Of a stretch of 5,240 nucleotides of DNA, positions 1 to 5,240 are shown piece by piece. The notes below the pieces were generated by a model, which worked only from the letters and a program-made list of their open reading frames with translations, ran no database searches and was not told where the DNA came from. Positions within the stretch are counted from its first letter, which is position 1. The number at the start of each line of letters is the position of its first letter. Origin of the DNA: an uncultured Phascolarctobacterium sp. (lineage in GTDB: Bacteria > Bacillota > Negativicutes > Acidaminococcales > Acidaminococcaceae); NCBI GenBank assembly GCA_900552855.1, contig USBG01000110.1:1-5240 (forward strand), read 5' to 3'. A program made the position numbers and the translations under genes.

Positions 1-541
1 GGCGAGCCGCAATACGAGGAGCTAAATCACGACCATCAGCAGTTGCACCCATTACCAGAGCCGCAGGCTTATAGGTCTCTACCAGCTGGCAGATAGCATC
101 AGTGTACAAATCAGTGTTATATTCAGCATATTTTGCTGCTTCAATTACGTAAACCTTGTCAGCACCAGCCGCAATCAGCTGCTGAGGAATATCGCCAGCT
201 TCTGCAGCAACTAAAACTGCACAGCAGGTTTCACCAGCCTTAACAGCCAAATCAGCAGTTACGCCAATAAGTTCATAGGTTACGCTAATGGGAGCACCAT
301 TTTCCAGCTCAGCAATTACCCACAGGTCCTTGCCTTCGTTATTGGTAACCTCAGCCTTAGGAGCAACAGACTCCGGAGAAATTGCCTCTACAGGACATTC
401 ACCAACACAAGCACCGCAGGAAATGCATTTATCAGCATCAATCTTAGCCTTGTCATCAACAATATCAATTGCACCTACAGGACAGCTGCCCACACAATTT
501 TGGCAGCCAATACAAGTTTCTCTATCTACAACCATTGCCAT
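1..541 (-). CDS. etfA: Electron transfer flavoprotein alpha subunit with N-terminal 2[4Fe-4S] ferredoxin domain (partial, C-terminus beyond window)
   Basis: This is the alpha subunit of the cytoplasmic FAD-containing electron transfer flavoprotein, partner of EtfB encoded just upstream. The 180 visible residues open with a bacterial-type ferredoxin domain (about residues 1-56). It has two CxxCxxCxxxCP motifs, C10/C13/C16/C20 and C39/C42/C45/C49, each able to hold a [4Fe-4S] cluster. The EtfA N-terminal domain follows from about residue 72 and includes the family-typical GATADGRDLAPRIAAR at 165-180. The C-terminal FAD domain lies outside the window. Of three in-frame ATGs (547, 541, 535) I chose 541, because GAGGTG sits 7 bases upstream of it; the ATG at 547 is too close. 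The gene starts 11 bases after the etfB stop, so the two are co-transcribed. Ferredoxin-fused EtfA is known from CarE (caffeyl-CoA reductase) and from lactate dehydrogenase-linked Etf of acetogens (family knowledge). The partner enzyme here is not visible. Confidence 0.95.
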   Translation of the reverse strand, partial: MAMVVDRETCIGCQNCVGSCPVGAIDIVDDKAKIDADKCISCGACVGECPVEAISPESVAPKAEVTNNEGKDLWVIAELENGAPISVTYELIGVTADLAVKAGETCCAVLVAAEAGDIPQQLIAAGADKVYVIEAAKYAEYNTDLYTDAICQLVETYKPAALVMGATADGRDLAPRIAAR

Positions 542-548
542 TATCATT

Positions 549-554
549 CACCTC
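549..554 (-). promoter_or_regulatory. Ribosome binding site of etfA
   Basis: GAGGTG lies 7 bases before the ATG at 541 and contains the last two bases of the etfB TGA stop (555-553). This decides the start over the in-frame ATG at 547, which would leave almost no spacing. The arrangement suggests that ribosomes finishing etfB reload on etfA, which would help equal subunit synthesis. Confidence 0.75.
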
Positions 555-1347
555 AACGAGTAATAATTTTTGCTTCTACGAGCTTTTCAAACAGCATATC
601 TACTGCCTTATCAATATCTTCTTCATTAATGATTTCGCTATTGATTTTTACAGGCTCGGGAGTGAAGGATTTTCTAACCTTGGTAGGAGAGCCTGCCAGA
701 CCAACCTCTGCAGCATCTACACCTAAATCAGCAATAGTCAGAGTAGGAATAACAGCCTTACGAGCCTTCATTTTACCCTTAATGCTTGCAAAGCGCGGCT
801 CTTTTTCTGCTTTAGTAACGGTTACCAAAAGCGGAGCAGCACAAGCCATAGTCATGGTGCAGCTTTCGTTTTCACGCTCTACAACAAATTTATCATCAGC
901 AAAATCCAGCTTCAATGCACCAGTGATTTGAGGAATGCCAAGATGCTCAGCAATTTCCGGACCAACCTGTGCAGTGTCGCCGTCAACTGCTTGTTTACCG
1001 CAAAGCACCAGGTCAAATTCGCCCAAATGCTTAATAGCAGCAGCCAAGGTTACACTGGTAGCTAAAGTATCAGAGCCAGCTAAAGCTCTATCGCTAATCA
1101 GTGCGCCTTCATCAGCGCCCATAGCAATTGCTTCCTTCAATACATCTGCAGCCATAGGCAGACCCATAGAAAGACAGGTTACCTTACCACCAAATTTGTC
1201 CTTCAGGCACAAAGCAGCTTCTAAAGCTTGACGATCGAAGGGATTCATAATATTTTCTACGCCATCACGCAGCAGGGTGCCGGTTTCAGCATTAAATTTT
1301 ACGGTTGCAGTATCCGGCGTTTGTTTTACACATACTATAATATTCAT
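553..1347 (-). CDS. etfB: Electron transfer flavoprotein beta subunit, bifurcation-type
   Basis: EtfB is the beta subunit of the EtfAB heterodimer, which shuttles electrons between NADH, ferredoxin and acyl-CoA dehydrogenase-type partners in the cytoplasm. The 264-residue protein is normal in length. It opens with MNIIVCVKQTPDT, then NPFDRQALEAALCLK (35-49) and AMGADEGALISD (75-86). The loop GKQAVDGDTAQVGP (117-130) follows, then APLLVTVTKA (171-180), PRFASIKGKMKARK (184-197) and AGSPTKV (218-224). The DGDTAQVGP form of the loop is the one I associate with bifurcating Etfs, which hold a second FAD; classical AMP-binding EtfB proteins have a DDDxNQTG-like form. An in-frame ATG at 1353 directly abuts the AAGGAGG site, whereas the ATG at 1347 lies 6 bases away, so I chose 1347. 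The gene is first in an etfBA operon with its own likely promoter. No damage is visible. Confidence 0.96.
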   Translation of the reverse strand: MNIIVCVKQTPDTATVKFNAETGTLLRDGVENIMNPFDRQALEAALCLKDKFGGKVTCLSMGLPMAADVLKEAIAMGADEGALISDRALAGSDTLATSVTLAAAIKHLGEFDLVLCGKQAVDGDTAQVGPEIAEHLGIPQITGALKLDFADDKFVVERENESCTMTMACAAPLLVTVTKAEKEPRFASIKGKMKARKAVIPTLTIADLGVDAAEVGLAGSPTKVRKSFTPEPVKINSEIINEEDIDKAVDMLFEKLVEAKIITR

Positions 1348-1353
1348 TTGCAT

Positions 1354-1360
1354 CCTCCTT
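1354..1360 (-). promoter_or_regulatory. Strong ribosome binding site of etfB
   Basis: AAGGAGG is a near-perfect Shine-Dalgarno sequence. It ends 6 bases before the ATG at 1347 and directly touches the ATG at 1353, so the second ATG is the likelier start. Its strength fits a highly expressed metabolic gene. Confidence 0.85.
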
Positions 1361-1364
1361 GCAA

Positions 1365-1375
1365 TGTAAATTACA
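1365..1375. promoter_or_regulatory. Perfect 11-bp palindrome TGTAAATTACA in the etfB leader (operator candidate)
   Basis: TGTAA-A-TTACA is a perfect inverted repeat with a single central base. It lies between the predicted etfB transcription start (about 1382) and the ribosome binding site. The same half-sites recur as TGTAA-N5-TTACA over the -10 element, 28 bp away centre to centre. The position would suit a repressor or attenuating regulator. The region is AT-rich and such 5-mers arise by chance, so the operator role is inference and I name no regulator. Confidence 0.35.
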
Positions 1376-1388
1376 AACTCTTCAGTTT

Positions 1389-1418
1389 ATTGTAACATTT
1401 TTACAGCTAATCTTGCAA
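1389..1418 (-). promoter_or_regulatory. Sigma-70/sigma-A type promoter of etfBA with extended -10
   Basis: The -35 box TTGCAA (1418-1413) matches 4 of 6 consensus bases. An 18-base spacer follows, then the -10 box TACAAT (1394-1389), which matches 5 of 6. TGT directly precedes it (1397-1395) and forms an extended -10 (TGnTACAAT) that would compensate for the imperfect -35. Transcription should begin near 1382 and give a leader of about 35 bases. This suggests etfBA can be expressed independently of dnaE upstream. Confidence 0.65.
1391..1405. promoter_or_regulatory. Inverted repeat TGTAA-N5-TTACA overlapping the etfB -10 element
   Basis: On the plus strand TGTAA (1391-1395) and TTACA (1401-1405) flank CATTT. 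The repeat covers most of the extended -10 and part of the spacer, so a bound protein would block RNA polymerase. It shares its half-sites with the palindrome at 1365-1375, and a further lone TTACA stands at 1436-1440. A binding role is inference only. Confidence 0.35.
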
Positions 1419-1514
1419 GAGTGTTAAACCTTTTCTTACAAATTAGCGACACTAAAACGTTATTTTGTCTAATATATTTTAGTTATTGCCCAACTTTTTA
1501 TATGGACTTATTAG

Positions 1515-2993
1515 TCATTTATCCATTAGCTTGATGGAACCCTTGCCAAGGATACGCTCTATTTCTTCAATAAACCCATCACTGGCTGAATCCACCCAAA
1601 AATCCTGAGAGCATTTAATGGTTTTGCGTGACCCCATCAAATGCATCAGAACCATGTCATTACCCTTGTGCTTATTAAAGGCACGCATCAGCTCGCGCTG
1701 CACCAGATTGTTTTCCATATAATCATCAATTTTAATATGAACAACAACCTTAGAATCCTCTACCAGCTGATCAGCCTTAAGAGGATATACTCTTGTTGCA
1801 ATTATTTTACGCTCTCTCTCATCTACGCTATAGCGTCCCTCTACAGCCACAATACCGTCCTTATAAATATCTCGAATGGATTTTTGGAAGGCCTGCGGAA
1901 ACACAATTACAGGAAAACGTCCTGTAAAATCCTCCATAATCAAGGTAGCCATGGTGTCGCCCTTTTTAGTATTACGCAGGCTGCATTCAGATATGATACC
2001 TGCTATCTTCACATAGGTACCATCAGCAAGGCTGCAATTTTCACCAATAAACTGGTATAACGGCGTATATCCGCGCAGCACCTTTTCATAGGATTTTAAT
2101 GGATGTCCGCTAACATAAAAGCCTAGCAGCTCTTTTTCCTGCTGCAGCATAATGGCTTGCGGCATTTCCTCCAGCTTGGGCAAGGGAATATCATTAACCT
2201 GAAACTCATCTATGTCACCAAAAAGATTCATCTGACCAGACTCTAAATCCTTCTGGTAGGCACTGCCCTGCATTACTGCCTGCTCCATAATAGCCAGCAG
2301 CTGTGCACGGTTAGCCTCAAAGCTGTCCATAGCTCCACTTCTAATAAGATGCTCTATAACACGCTTGTTAACAATACGCATACTTACACGATTACAGAAA
2401 TCAACCAAGTCCTTAAAGGGGCCACCCTCGCTGCGTGCGCGGACAATTTCTTGTACAGCTCCTTCGCCTACGCTCTTGATGCCGCCCATACCAAAGCGGA
2501 TAGCACCAGCCTGATGCACACTGAACTCCTCCTCACTTTCATTGACATCAGGAGGGAGAATTTTAATCTGAGCATTACGACAAACACTAATATACCAGCT
2601 TAGCTTATCACCATCAGTAATAACACTGTTTAAAAAGGCCGCCATATATTCCGTTGGCCAATGAGCCTTTAGATATGCAGTTTGATATGCAACCAAGGCA
2701 TATGCTACAGAGTGAGATTTATTAAAGCCATAGCCTGCAAAATGCTGCAGCAACGCAAAAATATCTGCACTAACCTCTTCAGGAATATCGTGCAGCTTTT
2801 TGGCACCTTCAATAAAATCACTGCGCATAGAATCCAGCTCTGAAGCCTTTTTCTTACCCATGGCGCGTCGCAGAATATCTGCCTGACCAAGACTAAAGCC
2901 TGCCAAAGCAGAGGTTATCTGCATAACCTGCTCCTGATAAAGAATTACGCCATAGGTATCCTGCAGAATTGGCTCTACTAGAGGATGCAACAC
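1515..2993 (-). CDS. dnaE: DnaE C-terminal portion: fingers, HhH, clamp-binding motif, OB fold and C-terminal domain
   Basis: These 492 residues carry the distal half of the replicative polymerase alpha subunit. Fingers sequence includes DTYGVILYQEQVMQI (12-26), ADILRRAMGKKK (38-49) and FAGYGFNKSHSVAYALVAYQ (85-104). The helix-hairpin-helix region follows at about 148-235 (PPDVNES, FGMGGIKSVGEGAV, LIRSGAMDSF). QMNLF (254-258, bases 2234-2220) fits the Qxx(L/M)F consensus for binding the sliding clamp. GFYVSGHPL (291-299) leads into an OB-fold domain at about 326-405, and then a short C-terminal domain. The GTG at 2993 is only the first nominal start: homologous sequence continues upstream in this frame to about 3026, and I see no convincing ribosome binding site. 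It is therefore best read as the displaced 3' half of dnaE. The TGA at 1517-1515 is the natural end. Confidence 0.9.
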   Translation of the reverse strand: MLHPLVEPILQDTYGVILYQEQVMQITSALAGFSLGQADILRRAMGKKKASELDSMRSDFIEGAKKLHDIPEEVSADIFALLQHFAGYGFNKSHSVAYALVAYQTAYLKAHWPTEYMAAFLNSVITDGDKLSWYISVCRNAQIKILPPDVNESEEEFSVHQAGAIRFGMGGIKSVGEGAVQEIVRARSEGGPFKDLVDFCNRVSMRIVNKRVIEHLIRSGAMDSFEANRAQLLAIMEQAVMQGSAYQKDLESGQMNLFGDIDEFQVNDIPLPKLEEMPQAIMLQQEKELLGFYVSGHPLKSYEKVLRGYTPLYQFIGENCSLADGTYVKIAGIISECSLRNTKKGDTMATLIMEDFTGRFPVIVFPQAFQKSIRDIYKDGIVAVEGRYSVDERERKIIATRVYPLKADQLVEDSKVVVHIKIDDYMENNLVQRELMRAFNKHKGNDMVLMHLMGSRKTIKCSQDFWVDSASDGFIEEIERILGKGSIKLMDK

Positions 2994-2994
2994 C

Positions 2995-4950
2995 TTAGCA
3001 GTACGCTGACCATGACGACCTGCAATCCGCCATTCCTGTTCCTAAGGGGCCAGGGCGATACAATGCAACCAAAGGAATCAAATCCTCAAAGCTAGTTGGA
3101 GCCAAATCAACTACCAGCTTGGTAATACCTGCAGACTCCAGCTGAAATACACATGAGGTATCACCATTACAAAGCATTTCACAGGTTTTTTTATCATCCA
3201 AAGGAATATGGTCTATATCTATTATTTGACCTGTAGTTTTTTCAATAAATTTAATGGCATCACCAATAACAGTTAAGGTACGCAAGCCCAAAAAGTCCAT
3301 TTTTAATAGGCCAAGATTTTCTACCTTATCCTTATCATACTGAGTAATGATGCTGCCTTCACCCTTGCCTGTATCATTACCAATCTGCAAAGGGACATAA
3401 TCCATAAGATTTTCTGGTGCAATGATAACGCCTGCAGCATGAGTACCAGGATTACGTGGCAAGCCTTCAACGCTGCGTGCAAGGTCAATAAGCTGCTGCA
3501 CCTCCGGACGCTCCTGATAAGCCTTATGCAAATCATTGCTTGCTTTAAGTGCTTTATCCAAGGTCATTCCCAGTTCACGAGGAATCATTTTAGCTATTTC
3601 ATCAACCTCACCATAGGTCATGCCTAAAGCCTTGCCTACATCACGCACTGCTGCCCTAGCCTGCAATGTACCAAAGGTGATAATTTGTGCCACACGCTCC
3701 TTGCCATAACGAGCAACAACATAATCCAATACCTTTTCACGGTTTTTATAGCAAAAGTCCGTATCAATATCAGGCATGCTGACACGTTCAGGATTTAAAA
3801 AGCGTTCAAAAAGGAGATGATAACGCAACGGGTCTATGTTAGTAATACGCAGCAAATAGGCTACTACAGAGCCAGCAGCACTGCCACGACCAGGACCAAC
3901 TAAAATATCGTGCTTACGACAGTAGTCGATAAAGTCCCAAACTATAAGGAAATAACAATCATAGCCCATTTTATGGATAATGTCCAGCTCATAATCAAGT
4001 CGGTCCATTACCTCCTTGCCTGCATTGGGATAATGAGCTGCCATCCCCTCCATACACAGATGACGTAAATAGCTTTCGGCATCAAAGCCCTCGGGAACAG
4101 CAAACTCCGGCAAAAGCAGCTTGCCAAACTCCATATTTACATTACAGCGATCAGCAATTTTAGCAGTATTGCTGAGGGCTTCGGGGCAGTCGCCAAAAAG
4201 CTCCTCCATTTCGTCATAGCTTTTAAGATAAAAGCTATTATTAGGAAAGCGCATACGCCCTGGCTCATCAACTGTTGCCGTAGTTTGAATGCATAGCAGC
4301 ACATCCTGTGCATCAGCATCCTCCTTACGTACATAGTGAAGGTCATTAGTAGCAGCCAGACCAATGCCAAATTCCTTGGCCAGCTCCTTTAGAGCAGCTG
4401 TTACCCTATGCTCTTCCTCTAAATTATGGTCCTGAATTTCTAAAAAGTAATTATCCTTGCCAAAGATGTCTATATATTCCTGAATAGCACGACGTGCCCC
4501 ATCCATATTTCCTTGAAGCACCAAAACTGGCACCTCGCCTGCTACACAGGCACTAAGACAGATAATACCTTCGCTATAGCTACGGAGCACATCCTTATCA
4601 ATACGTGGCTTGTAATAAAAGCCCTCTAGCTGACCTATGGAAACTATTTTCATTAAATTGTGATAGCCTGTGTCATTTTCCGCCAGCAGTATTAAGTGGT
4701 ACATACCACGATTTGATTTTTCACAGTGTGACCCTGTAGTTAGGTAAACCTCACAGCCAATAATAGGCTTAATGCCCTGCTTTTTACATTCCTGATAAAA
4801 TTCTACTGCGCCATACATAACGCCGTGGTCCGTAATAGCCAGGCTATCCATCCCCAGCTCCTTGGCATATTTTACAAGCTGAGGAATCTTGGAGGCGCCA
4901 TCTAAAAGACTATATTCAGTATGTACATGTAAGTGTGTAAAACGTCTCAT
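2995..4950 (-). CDS. dnaE: DnaE N-terminal portion: PHP, palm and thumb domains, truncated by frameshift
   Basis: This is the catalytic half of the DNA polymerase III alpha subunit, which extends leading and lagging strands at the replication fork. The PHP domain (about 1-270) begins HLHVHTEYSLLDG (6-18). It keeps likely metal ligands H8, H10, D17, H42, E67, H85, C135, D203 and H205. The palm has GPGRGSAAGS (352-361) and MPDIDTDF (392-399), whose D394 and D396 match E. coli D401 and D403. MDFLGLRTL (551-559) supplies D552, matching D555. Fingers sequence runs to LYRPGPLGTGM (630-640). The last residues after D642 (CRSSWSAYC) are out-of-frame and not DnaE. The start at 4950 has GGGGAGAGG just upstream; the in-frame GTG at 4965 lies over that site and is less likely. 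The ATG overlaps the upstream stop (ATGA). Confidence 0.92.
   Translation of the reverse strand: MRRFTHLHVHTEYSLLDGASKIPQLVKYAKELGMDSLAITDHGVMYGAVEFYQECKKQGIKPIIGCEVYLTTGSHCEKSNRGMYHLILLAENDTGYHNLMKIVSIGQLEGFYYKPRIDKDVLRSYSEGIICLSACVAGEVPVLVLQGNMDGARRAIQEYIDIFGKDNYFLEIQDHNLEEEHRVTAALKELAKEFGIGLAATNDLHYVRKEDADAQDVLLCIQTTATVDEPGRMRFPNNSFYLKSYDEMEELFGDCPEALSNTAKIADRCNVNMEFGKLLLPEFAVPEGFDAESYLRHLCMEGMAAHYPNAGKEVMDRLDYELDIIHKMGYDCYFLIVWDFIDYCRKHDILVGPGRGSAAGSVVAYLLRITNIDPLRYHLLFERFLNPERVSMPDIDTDFCYKNREKVLDYVVARYGKERVAQIITFGTLQARAAVRDVGKALGMTYGEVDEIAKMIPRELGMTLDKALKASNDLHKAYQERPEVQQLIDLARSVEGLPRNPGTHAAGVIIAPENLMDYVPLQIGNDTGKGEGSIITQYDKDKVENLGLLKMDFLGLRTLTVIGDAIKFIEKTTGQIIDIDHIPLDDKKTCEMLCNGDTSCVFQLESAGITKLVVDLAPTSFEDLIPLVALYRPGPLGTGMADCRSSWSAYC
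3024..3027 (-). other. Frameshift junction in dnaE (about 8 bases missing)
   Basis: On the minus strand the sequence reads ATG GCG GAT TGC AGG, where homologs need roughly ATG GCG GAT GAT TTT ATT GCA GGT. Frame 1 is good up to GAT (3027-3025) and the +1 frame is good from ATT (3026-3024). There is no homopolymer or slippery heptamer at the junction, so simple homopolymer miscounting does not explain it. Confidence 0.8.
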
Positions 4951-5240
4951 TTTTCCTCTCCCCACATTAAACCTGAAATAAGAAACAGCAGACTATAAAC
5001 TAAAGCCGGAAACAAGCTGTTTATATCCCAGGAACTAATATATTTCCAAGTACAAGCAGCAAAAATTCCTGCCGCAATTGCACCAACTCCCATGGAGGCA
5101 CGCACCTTGCCTGGAAAAAATATAGCAAAGGTTAGCGGCAAAAAGATCCCACTGCCACGCAGCGCCATGGATAAATAATTCCACTCCAAAACAGAGGACT
5201 CCAAATGCTGAAAAACAAAGCACATAGCGCCCAAGCTTAC
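4947..5240 (-). CDS. C-terminus of a sodium:solute symporter family (SSS/SSF-like) membrane protein, partial
   Basis: The visible 97 residues are the end of an integral membrane protein and stay open to the window edge, so the start is missing. The segment WNYLSMALRGSGIFLPLTFA resembles the late transmembrane part of sodium:solute symporters (compare MxLRGxGxFLPL). Hydrophobic stretches match three membrane helices: GIFLPLTFAIFF, MGVGAIAAGIFAACTW and LFPALVYSLLFLISGLMW. They are separated by a short basic loop (PGKVRAS) and a polar one, and the tail GEEK is short and charged. Such carriers use the sodium gradient to import organic acids, amino acids or vitamins; the substrate cannot be told from this end. 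Its TGA stop (4949-4947) overlaps the dnaE ATG by 4 bases, so the two are probably co-transcribed. The family call rests on one motif region, so it is less certain than the others. Confidence 0.65.
   Translation of the reverse strand, partial: VSLGAMCFVFQHLESSVLEWNYLSMALRGSGIFLPLTFAIFFPGKVRASMGVGAIAAGIFAACTWKYISSWDINSLFPALVYSLLFLISGLMWGEEK
4955..4963 (-). promoter_or_regulatory. Ribosome binding site of dnaE
   Basis: GGGGAGAGG lies inside the last codons of the upstream membrane protein gene. Its GGAG core (4961-4958) is 7 bases from the ATG at 4950. This supports that ATG over the in-frame GTG at 4965, which overlaps the purine-rich stretch itself. Placement inside the preceding gene, with the ATGA overlap, suggests translational coupling. 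Confidence 0.7.

Larger units (their letters stand above)
1515..4950 (-). pseudogene. dnaE: DNA polymerase III alpha subunit gene, whole locus, interrupted by a frameshift
   Basis: Both halves of one DnaE are present in order, in two reading frames. Frame 1 is read correctly to GTGMAD (residue 642) and then runs into a TAA at 2997-2995. The second frame resumes with IAGRHGQRTAKV and continues to the natural C-terminus. E. coli DnaE has eight residues between the M of SGM and the HG of RKHG, needing 24 bases; here there are 16. So 8 bases are missing at 3024-3027, most likely encoding the D-F-I part of a MADDFIAGRHG segment. Repaired, the protein would have about 1,147 residues, normal for DnaE1. 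This polymerase is essential, so an assembly or sequencing error, or a second dnaE or polC copy elsewhere, is more likely than a viable null. The pseudogene label describes the sequence as given. Confidence 0.85.

Noticed and set aside
500..931. Plus-strand open frame opposite etfB, continuing as a second one at 935-1231
   Set aside because: Both are antisense to a well-conserved etfB. Their translations are Ser/Ala-rich with no recognisable domain, and I see no convincing ribosome binding site. They are shadows of a biased codon pattern.
1422..1440. Rex-like operator (TGTTAA...TTACAA) upstream of the etfB promoter
   Set aside because: The arms are imperfect and the spacing does not match the TTGTTAA-N4/6-TTAACAA pattern. 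It is not separable from AT-rich background.
1443..1472. Imperfect AT-rich dyad (TTAG...CTAA with inner GACA/TGTC and AAAA/TTTT) as a dnaE terminator
   Set aside because: The stem is interrupted and AT-rich, and on the minus strand only three T residues follow, so it does not make a convincing intrinsic terminator.
1641..2060. 139-codon plus-strand open frame opposite the dnaE C-terminal part
   Set aside because: It lies wholly antisense to conserved DnaE sequence, lacks a plausible ribosome binding site and has no family-like motifs.
2991..3030. Naturally split DnaE (split intein or two-subunit polymerase)
   Set aside because: No intein sequence flanks either side, the junction lacks conserved family residues, and the second frame has no credible ribosome binding site. 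A missing 8-base piece explains it more simply.
3018..3032. Programmed ribosomal frameshift in dnaE
   Set aside because: There is no slippery heptamer or stimulatory structure that I can see. A +1 shift here would still drop the conserved D-D-F residues, so it would not restore a normal protein.
4947..5234. TTG at 5234 as the start of a complete small membrane protein
   Set aside because: The frame stays open through 5240 and the homologous symporter region begins at once, so this is the tail of a longer gene cut by the window.

Overview
All genes in this window lie on the minus strand, so it reads from high coordinates to low. The proteins are of anaerobic Firmicutes type. My best guess is the Negativicutes (Acidaminococcaceae-like, e.g. 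Phascolarctobacterium or Acidaminococcus). That rests on the feel of the DnaE and Etf sequences, the moderately AT-rich composition and the strong Shine-Dalgarno sites, not on a search.

Layout in transcription order. (1) 5240-4947: C-terminal 97 residues of an integral membrane protein resembling the sodium:solute symporter family, cut by the window edge. (2) 4950-1515: dnaE, the replicative DNA polymerase III alpha subunit. It overlaps the symporter stop by 4 bases (ATGA) and is broken near 3024-3027. Comparison with the conserved family spacing points to 8 missing bases, which splits the gene into a 651-residue N-terminal frame and a 492-residue C-terminal frame. (3) 1514-1348: a 167-bp intergenic region with an extended -10 promoter and two TGTAA/TTACA inverted repeats. 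(4) 1347-553: etfB, electron transfer flavoprotein beta subunit. (5) 541-1: etfA, the alpha subunit, with an N-terminal two-cluster ferredoxin domain; it is cut by the window edge after 180 residues.

The window combines a housekeeping replication gene with an energy-metabolism operon. EtfB and EtfA form one heterodimer. The bifurcation-type EtfB loop and the ferredoxin-fused EtfA suggest an electron-bifurcating (or confurcating) Etf that links NADH, ferredoxin and an acyl-CoA dehydrogenase or lactate dehydrogenase partner encoded elsewhere. The promoter in front of etfB suggests the etf genes are transcribed independently of dnaE.

I see no RNA gene, CRISPR array, insertion sequence or prophage element, and no plus-strand gene. 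I do not find an undescribed system. The points most worth a second look are the dnaE lesion and the repeated dyad over the etf promoter.
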